From NCBI GenBank assembly GCA_003024785.1, contig PUQB01000201.1:166519-230518 (forward strand): a DNA stretch of 64,000 nt, written 5' to 3'. The notes below the pieces were generated by a model, which saw nothing but the letters and a program-made list of their open reading frames with translations, searched no databases and was not told the origin of the DNA. The DNA comes from Selaginella tamariscina. Taxonomy: Eukaryota; Streptophyta; Lycopodiopsida; Selaginellales; Selaginellaceae. The position numbers were made by a program, and so were the translations under genes. Shown in pieces: positions 23,130 to 35,319 of this stretch; the first letter of the stretch is position 1; the number at the start of each line of letters is the position of its first letter.

Positions 23130-26100
23130 TATTCTCTACAGTCAGTAGGACTGCCTAAAGTTGTAAGGTGTTTCAAGGTTTAGTTAGTTCTAAATTTTTG
23201 AAGTACTTTATCACTTTTGACTAACGTCTGAATTTTGCATAGAGAGTTGGTCCTGAGATTTATAACTCTTCAGAGTACACCTACTTCATAAGTGGGTGTG
23301 GGTTATGGACTTGAATGTCAAAGGTAACATTTGGAAGCCAATTTCCAAGTTGTATGCCCGATTATTTTACTTTGTGGTTGTCTAGGTTACTTTACCATAT
23401 ACTTCCACAAGACATGGCATGTTAGTTTGTTTTGGCTTACAAATTAAGTCTTGTGAGGTGGGTCTTGTGATATCCTAAGTCTACACATTAATAAAAAAAT
23501 TTCTTTTTTCTTTAAAGGTGTTTAAATTTGGGATAACACATGATTTGGAAACAATCAATGTTCATTGAGTTTTGGCTTATGTCAAGATTCAATATTAGGT
23601 CCAACAATAGTGTTCAAACGGGGAAAGGCTTATGTTAAATGTGCGTCTTTGACTTCAAAAGAAGGGCATATTCAAACATAAGAGTAAACACTACATTTTA
23701 ATAGAAGCTGTAGAATGAATTTTCATTATAATGCATGTTTTTGAGAGTGTAATTCCAGAAGCAGACTATGGTGATGAACTTATAATACAATGGAATGTCA
23801 GATATTAGCATATAATAAATATGTTAAGCAATTGGTTTGAAGATCCAAAGTAATCGAAGTATTGTCCAATGTTTGTAATATTTTGATGACGCTAGTTACA
23901 AGTAACATTAAGTGAAAGTTCAAGTCACTTGATTTGAACAAAGTACAACTTGAAACCTTAGTTAGTTGTAAGCGCGCACTTTGTATTCAAGTTAGCTAGC
24001 TCGACTAACTTAATTACGAAGTTATCTTATGTGGGATCATAAGAATGAGATAAAAATGGATTTTGGTAGTAGACGAATTTAATGTTGCATCCCTATCAAT
24101 GCAGCTTTTGGGATAGATGACATGATCTACTAGAAAGACTAATATTGGAAACATACGCTTACATTTTTAGTTTACTGAGTAATGAAGGACTTGCATAGTG
24201 CAGGCGTTCGACGCAAACTTGAGCATTTTCATTATTAATTTTTTAATTTTGAAATCTGTAACGTTGTTTGTAATGTGGACATAAGCTCTTGAACAAGGGT
24301 GATTCCTTGGTTAAGAAGAGCATGATTTGAGGTTCTCCACTTTATTTATTAGTTAAGTAAGGAAACTTGTTAAGTTTGATAACTTTTGTTGAGAACTATC
24401 GATGAGCTAGTAACAGTCAGATTTCCATTGGAGGTTTAAGTGCATGTACCTCCTTATAGAGTTGGTATTCGATAAGAATTAAAAGTTGGTATTGGTTTTC
24501 AATATCGATTTCATTTTAGAGTCGAATACAATTATTCAAAAGATGGTTTCTTGGCTCTGCATCATGGTTGCAAATATGGGCACTCAGAAAACTTATAAAG
24601 TAGGTATCTTTAATTCTTTGAAATATCAAAATAATAGAACTATTCTTGACTCAAAGTTTGATTGTATTCCTTGGGTTAGTTGTCGGTTCTATCTTAAGGT
24701 TTGATGGTGTTCCTCGATATCGAGTTTTGTGATTAACTCAAGAAGTTGGTGTTCTTTTTTGATGATCATAGTTCATGGTTCTTAATGTATGGTCCAATAT
24801 CCAATTCGAGAATAATATGAGGTTTCCTATCACTTCATCATTGAGATATTTATACTAGACTTTGGATGGATTTGTGACAAATCTTTTCAAGATTAATTAT
24901 AAGTGACTTGTCAAAGTATGGTGTGATATCTCTTCAATATTAAGTTTAGAGCGCTCAATATCAAAACTTGGTTATGATCATATGAGATGGCCATAATCAT
25001 AAAATATAAAGACTCAAGTAGATCTGAGTTTAACACTTTGGTAAGACAATACCTTAGTGTTGTAACTTGAGACGTGTTTTCAAGTTAATTAAGAAATAAG
25101 GAGTTTCTTAATACATTGCTTGAGGAGCAATGTGGTACTTTGATGATTGCTAGGTGTCTAGAATGAATAATGTATCTTAGTTCGATGTATGAACTAGATA
25201 TTTATTCATGTTTGGGGAGATCTATTGAATTATAAGGTATAACTGAAACATGAAGTTGATATAACACTTCAGTGTTATGATAACATTTATGTGAAGGTTG
25301 ATATCTTACTAAATCAGTTAGATGAACTAGACACTAGTTCATGATTCCTCTTAGTCTTTAAACAAGTTCCTCGGAATACTGTCATAACATTATATTTCCA
25401 TTTCAAAATGAAGTTCGGTTCATGTAAATAAGACCATGTTTATAATATAGTTGTAGCATTTTGATAAATTAATATGATTGTAAGTTTATATTCGCTAGTA
25501 TAACAATTAGTTGGTAAGCTTAGGATTTGAACGTTAAAACGATCATTATCAATTCGAGAGTATCAATATCGAAATTGCAACTGTTTATAGATTAAGGAAA
25601 GTTGCTTGTCAAAACACTAATTACTCGAATTAGTGGAAATGCTATACTTCGGTATAGTGTTAAAAAACATTTACATAATCATTTTAAGTTGGAAATGAAT
25701 ATAATGTTTACAAAGGCATGTAGTTTTGAGTTCAAGGAGACTTTTATTGTGAAAACTAAGTTTTGAAATTTGGTATTTTAAACTTAGTGAGACGAGAGTT
25801 AGGAATTATTGAATGGCATCTAGTATGTTGTGCTCTTTGGACAATGAGTACAATCAGCGTGTTAGTTAAGACACATGTTATCTAAAGATTGCTGTTTGAA
25901 GCACTAGAGATGGGTTGAATTTCCTAGTTTTCACATTGGTTATACAAAAGGTATGTTAGCTTTTATATGTTCCCTGAACTGGTCAATGTTATTAATGAGT
26001 ACAAGTTGGTTGCAGAAGATAAATGGATATTAGTGCTATCACACTTGATAGTAGATTTGACTTAAATTTGATTCCCATTAGAATGAACTTATGTCAAAGA

Positions 26101-26805
26101 CACATCAAGTGGATAGGCTAATTTTAAATTGGCGAGATCTTGTTGTATACATGTGTACAACCATGCGCCTCTGGGATCGCGATTGACATGTTTACAAAGA
26201 ACAGGGTTTCGAGAATAGTATTTTAGTATCGAAAAAGAGCTTGAAAGTCTCATACTTAGTCTAGAGTAGCTATATACTAATGAGGATATATAGTAGCAGA
26301 TCCTTATGTAGAGGGGTAATGAGAAACACCAAGGGATACATAAATGTGAGCTATAATACCATAACATATAGAAATGTGGAGAAACGTGAAGGTCAGGCAT
26401 TTGAGATTAACTCAAATTGCTTGTTGTGTGCTAGATGACAGAGGTCGTCAACAACGTTTAATATTAAGGAATAAAGCAAGCCTTTATTTCTTGTTAACTA
26501 AGGGGCTGGCAATAACATTAACTAGAGGCCTCCAATATAAATTCTAGTTAAGTAAAAAATTAATCATTGTGTTGTGTGCGTCGGGTGACAGACTTTATAA
26601 ACGTGCAAAAGGTCTCCATGTGACTTCATGTCGCAAGTGGTGCCTCTAGTTCTGAAGTACTTAGTTTCGCGTAATGCAAGGGGGGTAATAAAACTTATAT
26701 GAACTTTTGGCTGACTCCATATAGAGTGATATTTTAGTTTTGGTTAATTTTTTTTCTAACATTATTTAATCTTGGAGTTGGACGTCAACGAGAACGTTGA
26801 CATTT
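23130..26805 (+). other. Non-coding interior of the LARD-like element
   Basis: AT-rich and free of long frames on both strands. Only the first ~80 bp and the last ~250 bp align by eye with the coding chromovirus. The middle shows no protein homology I can see, even in pieces, so it looks replaced rather than merely mutated. Confidence 0.7.
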
Positions 26806-26821
26806 TCAAAGGCGGGGAGTG
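26806..26821 (+). other. Polypurine tract
   Basis: AAAGGCGGGGAGTG lies immediately upstream of the 3' LTR. The identical tract precedes the 3' LTR of the coding chromovirus (- strand at about 45633-45646). Confidence 0.8.
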
Positions 26822-28515
26822 TGTCATAGTTTTTACTATGACTCAACCCTTTACTTTGAATGTTGACTATTGTTACCTATTGTACTATGTTGACGGACCC
26901 TAGATGTAGTGAGAAAAAACCCCGCTTAGTGCACTTAGGTGTTTAGAGGTAGTCCGGTCGGTTGTCCTTAAATATTGTAAGAAACTCTAAGTGAAGGTAG
27001 CACTTACTTTCTAGAAAATCCATCCCCAATTTTGATGTCCTAGTTGGATGAGTTTGGCGTGTTAAGTAGGGTTAGGAACACCCCTAGGTTTGACCTAACC
27101 CTAGGGTTGCCTTAACCCACGCCCTAAAACCCCCACCCCCTAGGGGTTAGGTTTAGGGTTATGGTTTAGGAATCTCATTTCATTAAGGGCTGGCATTTCC
27201 GTGCCAGTCCACTTACTCATTCAGGAAAAACGGGGGGGGGGCTCCATCACATAAATAAGGTAGAGTATGAGTAGGAGAGCTCCTAGGTTCATGACTGAGT
27301 TCGTTGCTCTTCTGCCGGTGCAAGCTTTAACTTGTGTCATTAAGGCACAACCCCATGTTGTGTCGCCCTAACTTCCATATGACAAGGGTACGTCCTACCT
27401 TTAGGGTAGCACACCCTTAACGTTAGTAAATTCATGCATGGAAGGTCTTGTCGGAATGCATATTCCAAGTTGAGGTTTGTCTCCAGCCTCCTCTTCCATG
27501 TCAAGCTAGGTGTAGCACTCATGGCCAAGCAAGGCACATTCATGTCCTTGTCGAACTATGGGTGTGGGATCTTGTTTGACGGGTTCACATTACCCAGTTC
27601 TTGAGGGTTCACTAAGGGTTCTAGAGTTGGCATTTTAGGAGCCACGTTTGTGGCACTTGGTGCAACTCTTGAATCTAAGGGCTATGGCATGATAGCCTAC
27701 ATTGTTGAAGGCAGTGTCACATGGAGATGTGACACTAGGCTAGATGTCACACGATGCAACGCCTTAGGCACGCTCTTTGGGGTCATGTCATGGGTTTGTC
27801 GCCAAGGGATTAGATACTCTAGTAAACATGCATACTTGTGCTCGCACTAGGGTGCTAAACCTTAGGCATCCACTCAAGGGAGGTTAGGTCTTGTAACTAG
27901 GTGTGCTTTGACACACTAGCTAGGGGGTATTCACCTTAGGATCTAAGGGTTGAACAACCTAAGCTCATTACTTATCATGAACACTCGCAAGGTTATGTAC
28001 TTAGGGTTATCCAAACCTAGCCTTAGGGAGTTTGCTTAACAGAACACTCGTGTTCGCCAATGGTGCACACTCGTGTCCTCACTAAGTACTAGCCCTAAGT
28101 CTAGGGTATAACTTGGCCACTCAAGCCCCTAAGGTTAGTCGTGGTTCAAGGTACCCCCTTGTCGCCCTAAAGGGGTTGTACTCCCGAATGAGGGTAATTC
28201 CTCAAGGAGTAATTGACGTTGTCTTAGCTCTATCACGAAGGCATGTGTGAGACACATCTCCTTTGTGGCGTTAGAATGACCATTCCCTGAACCCTAGAGG
28301 ATATCCTGAGTAAACTTTAGGATCTTATCCAATAGACCTAAACAGGCTCATGCCCTATGGGACTTAGGGTAAGACTCTAAGACTTTTGTTTAACTAGGCA
28401 TATGAGTTAGACTTTTAGGGTCATCTTAAAAAATTTAGCGTTGCTCACACAGAGAATTGACACCAAAAGGCCACTTGGCGGCCACGTGTTAGCCTTCTAG
28501 GTTAAAACTCTGACA
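26822..28515 (+). repeat. 3' LTR of the LARD-like element
   Basis: 1694 bp, TGTCATAG to TCTGACA, followed by the CGCTC duplication. It differs from the 5' LTR by many substitutions and several short indels. Confidence 0.9.
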
Positions 28516-28520
28516 CGCTC

Positions 28521-28887
28521 ATAGTTACTCTTTTGGAGCTTTCACATCATTGTTTTACTTTGGTTGTTTATACACTCTAGAAGACCATCAGATCCTTTAG
28601 GTGTACACTTGTGTTTCTTCCTTGTAGCAACTAGCACTTTTTTAAATCCAACTTGCACTTTTGGCTTGTCATCCTCATTAATGTTTCTTGGATCTTGTGT
28701 CTCAAGTACAACATCTAAGTCTGGATTCTCTTCTTGAGTCTGTATCTTTAAAATTTATTAAATTAATAAAATAAAATAAAATAAAAACTTATTCAAGCTA
28801 ACATGGTGACTCACTCACCATCGTAAAGGATGTTGATGTGTCAACTCAATTAATACCAAGAACATTTGCTTTTGATTTTACCATCCA
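28521..28887 (-). pseudogene. Broken gene fragment, copy B, part 2
   Basis: Continues the homology to copy A (19180-19545). The frame VVLETQDPRNINEDDKPKVQVGF is legible near 28640-28720. It is cut off by the DUF7869-type element fragment at 28888. Confidence 0.5.
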
Positions 28888-29575
28888 TAAATGCACGTTG
28901 TAACAAAATGGGCATGTCCATAGTCCCATTTCTTAATAATTAGCAATTTTAGTTATTTAATTAGCATTTTCTAATATTAAAGGAATATTCTTTAAAATAA
29001 CATATGTTAAAGAAAGAATATTCTTTATAATATATGTTTGAAGATAAAATATTCTATTTTTTAATTGACCTTTAATAAATTATAACATTCTTTGGATTAA
29101 AAATTAATAACATTTATAAAAGTAGAAGGTATTAAGCTATATAATATATTATATTTAAGATTGTATTGGCCTAATATAAAATTATTAAAGAGCATTACAT
29201 TATATAAATATTTATGTTGTTATTAAAATATTAATATTTAAATATAACATTAATTAAAAATTTGTATTAGTAATAATAATATATATATACAAAATCCTAT
29301 ATAGTCAATCTTTCATATCTTTTTATAAATTTTTTAGTTAAGTAAACAATTTGGTACTATTATTAAAGAGTTTATTATAATTATAAATATTAAATATACT
29401 ATATTTTATAATTTTATAATTGCTTTAAGCTTTAGAAAACATATATTTCTTGTAATTTTGTTAATTGTGATTTTATTAATGCTTCTTGACATTCACTCAT
29501 ATCAAATGAATTTAACATTTATAAAACATGCTGGGTCTTTGATTAAGAAACCATGTTTTCTTTAAGTATCCATTA
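28888..29575 (-). mobile_element. Tail fragment of the DUF7869-type element (third copy)
   Basis: From TAAATGCACGTTGTAAC onward it matches the tail at 52541-53190, including the AT-rich section, the GAATATTC hairpin area and the start of the coding 3' end ('gctgggtctttgattaagaaacc'). It stops where a - strand LTR begins. The coding part is absent. Confidence 0.75.
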
Positions 29576-30161
29576 TGTCAAAGCTTTAACCCGGAGGGCT
29601 AACACGTGGCCGCCAAGTGGTCTTCCAGCGTCAATTCCATGTGTGAGCAACGCTAAGATGACCCTAAGAGTTTGATTTTGATGCCTAGTTAAACAGAAGA
29701 CTTAGAGTAATACCCTAAGCCCCCTAGAATGACCATCCCCAAACCCTAGAGGATATCCTGAGTAGACTTTAGGATCCTATCCCAGTAAACCTAGATAGGC
29801 TCATGCCCTAACCCACAAAGGAGATGTGTCTCACACATGCCCTTATGACAGAGCTAAGGCATTGTCACTTACTCTTTAAGGAATCACCCTCATTCGGGAG
29901 TACAACCCTTTAGGGTGACAAAGAGTACCTCGAACCACAACTAATCCCTAAGTAGCCAAGTCATACCCTAGACCTAGGGCTAGTACTTAGTGAGGACATG
30001 AGTGTGCATCGTAGGCGAACACAAATGTTCTGTAAGTAAACTCCCTAAGGCTAGGTTTGGATAACCCTAAGTACATAACCTTGCGAGTGTCTCATGATAG
30101 GGCTTCTACTAATGAGCTTAGGTTGTTCAACCCTAAGATCCTAAGGAGAACACCTTCTAGC
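29576..30161 (-). repeat. Family 1 LTR, - strand, part 1
   Basis: Starts TGTCAAAGCTTTAACC, the complement of the LTR 3' end, directly after a possible duplication CATTA (29571-29575). It continues through the LTR until element 3 interrupts it after CTAGC (30157-30161). The rest lies at 36870-37790. Confidence 0.8.
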
Positions 30162-31112
30162 TATCACAACCTGATACAGGATGCAGGATTCCGGATGCAG
30201 GATACACGATGCAGGATACGGGTTACAGGATATGCCTATAGGATATACCTACAAGATATGCCTATAGGATATACCTATAGGATATGCCTATAAGATATAC
30301 CTACATGATATGCCTACAGGATAATATTCCTATTGGATATGCTACAAGATATGCCTAGAGGATAAGGGTCACTATTTTTAGTTCATGACTAAATTAGACT
30401 CATGACCAGATTAGCTTGGAGTTGTGAGCATAAAAGCTCTGACCTAATTGTTGTACAATCAGTTACTATTAACACCAGTCATTCTACAATCATTCTTGTT
30501 CTTGTCTTGTTTGTATCTTGCTCCTTGCCTCCTACTCTTGTCTTGCCTCTGGTTCCTATCATGCTCTTGTCTTGCCTCTTGTCTTGCTCTCGGATCTTAT
30601 CCTGTTCTTGTCTCGCTCCTGGATCATGTCCTACTCCTGATTCTTGAGTTCCTAGTTCCTGTCCTGCTCCCTGTTCTACTATCCTGCTCTGGTTCCTATT
30701 CAGCTCCTTGTCTTGCTATCTTGGTCCTTGTCCTACTATCTTGATCCGGTTCTTATCTAGCTATCCTGCTCCATTTCCTATCCTACTCCTTATCCTGCTA
30801 TCCTGCTCCAGTTCCTATCTAGCTCCTTGTCCTGCTATCCTGCTCCATTTCCTATCATGCTCCTTGCTATCCTACTCCGGTTCCTATCCTGCTCCTTGTC
30901 CTGCTATCCTGCTTCAGTTCCTATCCTGCTCCTTGTCTTACTCCTGAGTTCCTAGTTCCTATCCTGTTCCAGTTCCTATTCTGCTCCTTGTCCTGCTCCT
31001 TGTTCTGCTCCTGAGTTCTAAGTTCCTATCTTGCTCCTTGTCCTGCTCCTGAGTCAAGCTTCCTTGTTCTCAAAATCCTACTCACTTCCTTGTTTTGGAT
31101 CGTGACTTGACA
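30162..31112 (+). repeat. 5' LTR of element 3, with internal tandem repeats
   Basis: Two repeat types fill this LTR. From 30170 to 30370 there are ~12-bp units of the form GGATATGCCTATA. From about 30480 to 31070 there is a strongly pyrimidine-rich tract of units such as CCTGCTATCCTGCTCC and TTCCTATC. A TATA-like 'gcataaaagctctg' lies at about 30428. The long Leu/Ser/Cys-rich frames here are by-products of the repeats. Confidence 0.85.
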
Positions 31113-31212
31113 ATTTGATAATAACTCCTTTCATAGCTCTCTAATTCCCAGTTACTTTTTTTTCTTGGTTTTCCTCCTTCGTTCTCCTCTTTTTGTTTTC
31201 TTTTCATAGATC

Positions 31213-32706
31213 ATGGCTGATTTTGAACACTTTCAACGCGAGCATTAAATGTTGCTTCATTAGCTGGCCACTTTGTGCCAAGTGGTCACAGATCTGCAAG
31301 GTTCCATTAATGTAGCACATGCAGCTGCTGATGCATCCTCCAAGGTTGCTGAGCAAGCTCTTTCTGAAGCATCCGTGGTTTCCTCTTCATCGAACTTTTC
31401 TTCATAGCCGAAGATCAGCATGCTAGAAAAGTTTAGTGGCAATCGTGCTGATTTCCAAGGTTTTCTGAATTAGATCCTGCTCTTGATCCGCATGCAACCA
31501 TGTTGCTACTCGACTGATGCACAAAAGGTTGGCCTTTTGGCCTTACTAGTTGGATCTCCACGGGCTTGGGTTGCTCCTTTACTGGAGCGTGATGACCCAT
31601 TGATGGACAACTTTGAAGGATTCGTGGCTACCGTTGAAGCCTGTTTTGGAGATCTTCATAAGTACGTTTTGCATGCACGAAGTTACGGAAGCTCACACAA
31701 GGATCTCGACCAGTTTCCGTCTATGCATCCGCATTTCAGCAACTTTGCATGAATGTTCCATGGGACGAGATTGCATTGATCAAACATTTCCGTTTTGGGT
31801 TGAGGGATGACGTGAAGGACCTTCTCCTTACATTACCGGATGCCCAAACCTTAGTAGAGATCATGCACCAGGCCGTTCGCTGTGACAACCGTTTGTTCGA
31901 GCGTCGTTAGGAAAAATCTCGTCAGCAGTTCCTGCAAGTCAATCATGTAGCTAAAGCACATGTTCCTGTGACACCTTCTGGAGTATATGGAGGTTGAGAA
32001 ATACAAGCGTGGTCCACTTTTAGTTGCAGAAAAGCAACGCCATCGCAGTGAGAACTTATGCTTGTATTGTGATGAAACAGGACATAAGGTGGCGGAATGT
32101 CCTGTTAAAGCCAGAAAGTTCAAGACGTGCGAAGTTGAAGCCGAAGTTCAATGTCCACTCCGTCTAGGAGCTGCGAAGTTGAATGTAGGTGCAGGCTCCA
32201 TTGGTGTTGCTCATACCATTCCATCACTCAAGTTTCCTGTACACATTCGCCTCAGGGATTGAAAGTTCAAGGAGTTTGCCCTATTAGACACTGGTGCAAA
32301 TGCATGCTTCGCGGATGACACTTTTGCAACTCAGCATGGCATTCCGGTGGTGAAGTTGAAGTGTGCAGTTCCTGTAGAGGTGGCCGATGGTCGTCTAATT
32401 GCTTCAGGAGTAGTTACTCATGCTACCACACCTCTCTCTTGTAGTCATGGCGAATTTAACTGTTCGATTTCCTTCAACTTGATCAAGATTCGGTCGACTC
32501 CCATCGTTTTGGGCATGCCATGGTTCGTGGTTGCAAATCCTCAGATCGATTGGAGGTCTAGGACGCTCACGTTTTCCTCTCTGACAGCTAGGATCAATCT
32601 TGTACCTTCCTGCATGCAGGATACGTCCTTAGTGTTTGAGGCAATACAAGCTTCAGGATTGACCATGCATGTTCCTGTATCAGAGTTGAAGATTCCTCCT
32701 CGATAG
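31213..32706 (+). pseudogene. gag and protease region of element 3, nonsense-riddled
   Basis: The reading frame from ATG 31213 (MADFEHFQREH) can be followed through a capsid-like part (LLALLVGSPRAWVAPLLE), a CCHC zinc knuckle (CLYCDETGHKVAEC, about 32060) and an aspartic protease (LLDTGANACF near 32284, PIVLGMPWF near 32505). In-frame stops at about 31246, 31258, 31405, 31471, 31908, 32260 and 32704 are all TAA, TAG or TGA where CAA, CAG or CGA would fit. A frame change also occurs near 31750. Confidence 0.75.
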
Positions 32707-32900
32707 GAAACACCTCATGTCAGTTCCTTAACACATCTACAGGCTCTCTCCACTCCTGTAAGTTCACGAATTCCTGTACAGGGTTCTTCCAATCCTGTAT
32801 CAGTGTCGAAAACTCCTCCTCGACAGGATCAACCTCCTCATCCTCAGCACATTCTCAGGCTCTCCTCAGTTTGCGATTTCCGAAGGTTCCTCCTCAACAA
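32701..32900 (+). repeat. P/S/Q-rich linker repeats, part 1
   Basis: The beginning of a tandem array with a ~110-bp unit (CCTGTACAGGG...AATCCTGTATCAGTG...CAGGATC). It is interrupted by the solo LTR and continues at 34716. Confidence 0.7.
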
Positions 32901-34715
32901 TGTCATAGTTTTTACTATGACTCGACCCTTTACTTTGGACATTGACTGTTGTTACCTACTGTACTATGTTGATGGACCCTAGATGTAGTAGGAAACAAGC
33001 CGCTTAGTGCACTTGGGTATTTGGTGATGGTCAAGCCGGGTGTCATTAGGTATTTGCAAGAAACTCTAAGTGAAGCTAGAACTTACCTTCTAAAAATCCA
33101 CCCTCAATTTTGACGTCTCGAATAGGTTGATTGGTCTTTGCAGATGAGTTCGGCATGTTAAGTAGGGTTAATAACACCCCTAGGGTTGAACTAACCCTAG
33201 GGTTGCCCTAACCCATGCCCTAAAACCCCCACCCCCTGGGTAGGGTTTAGGGGTAGGAGTAAGGGTGAGTTATAGGCTCATATTGTTAATTTATCTAAGG
33301 GGATAAAATTTAGTGCCAGCCCACTTACACATACAGGAAAAGAGGGGGGCTCCGTCACATAAATAAGGTAGAGTATATGTAGGAGAGCTCCTGGGTTCAT
33401 GACTGAGTTCGTTGCTCTTCTGCCGGTGCAAGCTTTAGCTTGTGACGTTAAGGTACAACCCTTTGTTGTGTCGCCTTAACTTCCAGATGCCACGTACCCA
33501 CCTTCGGGTAGCTTACCCTCAACGTTGGCGAATCCATGCCTGGAAGGTCTTGTCGGAATGCACGTTCCAAGAGGCAGAGGTTGAGGCTTGTCTCCAGCCT
33601 CCTCCTCCACGTTAAGCTAGGTGTAGCACTCACAGCCAAACAAGGCACATCCATGTTCTTATCCAACTGTGGGCGTGGGATCTTGTTTGATAGGTTCACA
33701 TTACTTGGTTCCTGAGGGTTCATTGAGGGATTCTAGAGTTGGCATTTAGGAGCCACGTTTGTGGCACTTGGTGCAACTCTTGAATCTAAGGGCTATGGCA
33801 TGATAGCCCACATCGGGAAGGCGGTGTCACATAGAGATGAGACACTGGGCTAAACGTCACATGGTGCAATGCCTGAGGCACGCCCTTTGGGGTTATGTCA
33901 TGGCTTGTCGCCAAGGGGTTGGATATTTAGCAAACATACATGCTTGTGCTTACACTAGGGTGCTAAGCCTTGGGCATCCGCTCAAGGAGGTTAGGTCTCA
34001 TAATTAGGTGTGCTTTGGCACACTTGGTTAAGGGAGTTTCTCCTTGAAATTCAAGGGTTGAACAACCTAAACATGTTAGCAGGAGCCATTTTGAGGCACT
34101 TGCAAGGACATGTTGCTTAGGGTTATCCAACCTACCTTAGGGAGTTTGCTTAGCAGAACACTCGTGTCCATCTACGGCGCACACTCGTGTCCTCACTAAG
34201 TACTAGCCCTAGGTCTAGGGTATAACTTGGCCACTCAAACCCTTAGGGGTTAGTCGTGGTTCAGGGTACCCCTTGTTGCCCTAAAGGGGTTGTACTTGGA
34301 TGAGGGTGATTCCTCAAGGGGTAAGTGATGATGCCTTAGCTCTGTCCAGGGGTATGTGTGGAACACACGTCTCCTTGATGGGGTTAAGGCATGAGCCTGT
34401 CTAGGTCTTCTAGGGCAAGACCCTAAGTCAACTAGGGTTATCCCTCAAGGGTTTTGGGGGTAGACACTCTAGGGAGACTTAGGCTAAACCCTAAGTCAAC
34501 TAGGGTTATCCCTAAAGGGTTATGGGGGCAGACATTCTAAGGAGACTTAGGTTAAACCCTAAGTCTCATGTCCACTTGGCATTAGAGTCTAACCCTAGGG
34601 GTCATTGGGGTTGTTCTGGGAAACTTAGCGTTGCTCACATAGGGTGATGACGCCGAATGGCCACCTAGCAGCCACATGTTGCCACGTGTTGGCCCTTTGG
34701 GTTAAAACTCTAAGA
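32901..34715 (+). repeat. Solo LTR of family 1 inside element 3
   Basis: Starts TGTCATAG and ends CTCTAAGA, a mutated CTCTGACA. It is flanked by AACAA (32896-32900) and AACAG (34716-34720); the host linker repeat elsewhere reads 'cctcaacaggatcc', so AACAG was the target. At 1815 bp it is longer than other copies because of an internal duplication near 34425-34560 ('ccctaagtcaactagggttatccc' twice). There are no internal sequences, so it is a solo LTR. Confidence 0.88.
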
Positions 34716-35290
34716 AACAGGATCCACTCCTATTAGTTCCTCAGCACATTCTCATGCTTTCCTCAGTTCGTGGTTTCCTGTACAGGGTTCTTCCAATTCT
34801 ATATCAGTGTCGAAGGTTCCTCCTCAACAGGATCCACCTCTTGTCAGTTCGTCAACACATTCTCAGGCTCTCCTCAGTTCGCAGTTTCCTGTACAGGGTT
34901 TTTCCAATCCTGTATCAGTGTTCAAGACTCTTCCTTGACAGGATCCACCTTTTAGTTTGTCAACACATTCTTAGGCTCTCCTTAGTTCACGGTTTCCTGT
35001 ACAGGGTTCTTCCAATCTTGTATTAGTGTTGAAGACTCCTCGACAGGATCCACCTCCTGTCAGTTCCTCAGCACATTCTCAGGCTCTCCTCAGTTCGTGG
35101 TTTTGAAGATTCCCTCCTTAACAAGATCCACCTCTGTTAGTTCGTCAGCACATTCTTAGGCTTCCTTAGTTCACGGTTTCCTGTACAGGGTTTTTCCATC
35201 CTGTATTAGTGTTGAAGATTCCTCCTCAATAGGATTCATTATGTCAGTTCCTCAGCATCCGCAAGCTCTTTCCACTCCTGATTCAACCTC
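34716..35290 (+). repeat. P/S/Q-rich linker repeats, part 2
   Basis: Repeat starts near 34768, 34877, 34987, 35093 and 35171, a period of about 106-111 bp with one shortened unit. In the pol frame one full unit reads as about 37 residues (PVQGSSNPVSVSKTPPRQDP followed by PPVSSSAHSQALLSSRF), so the array preserves the frame when intact. Confidence 0.75.
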
Positions 35291-35319
35291 TTGTCAGTTC
35301 ATCAACACTACATGTTGCC

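Larger units (their letters stand above)
21514..28515 (+). mobile_element. Full-length LTR retrotransposon with non-coding interior (LARD-like), family 1
   Basis: The LTRs at 21514-23114 and 26822-28515 both begin TGTCATAG; the 3' LTR ends TCTGACA and the 5' LTR TTTAACA. The target duplication is a perfect CGCTC at 21509-21513 and 28516-28520. A primer-binding site follows the 5' LTR and a purine tract precedes the 3' LTR. The 3.7-kb interior has no frame longer than ~72 codons and no gag, protease, reverse transcriptase or integrase motif. Its leader and 3' UTR match the coding chromovirus at 44665-52022, so it is a non-autonomous relative probably mobilised by that family. The two LTRs have diverged visibly, so the insertion is older than that chromovirus. 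Confidence 0.9.

Noticed and set aside
24486..24704. 72-codon frame in the LARD-like interior
   Set aside because: No similarity to retrotransposon domains, and such a length is expected by chance in 3.7 kb.
30448..31070. Long Leu/Ser/Cys-rich frames on both sides of the CT tract
   Set aside because: They arise from pyrimidine-rich tandem repeats in an LTR; similar frames appear at 36225-36855 in the other LTR.
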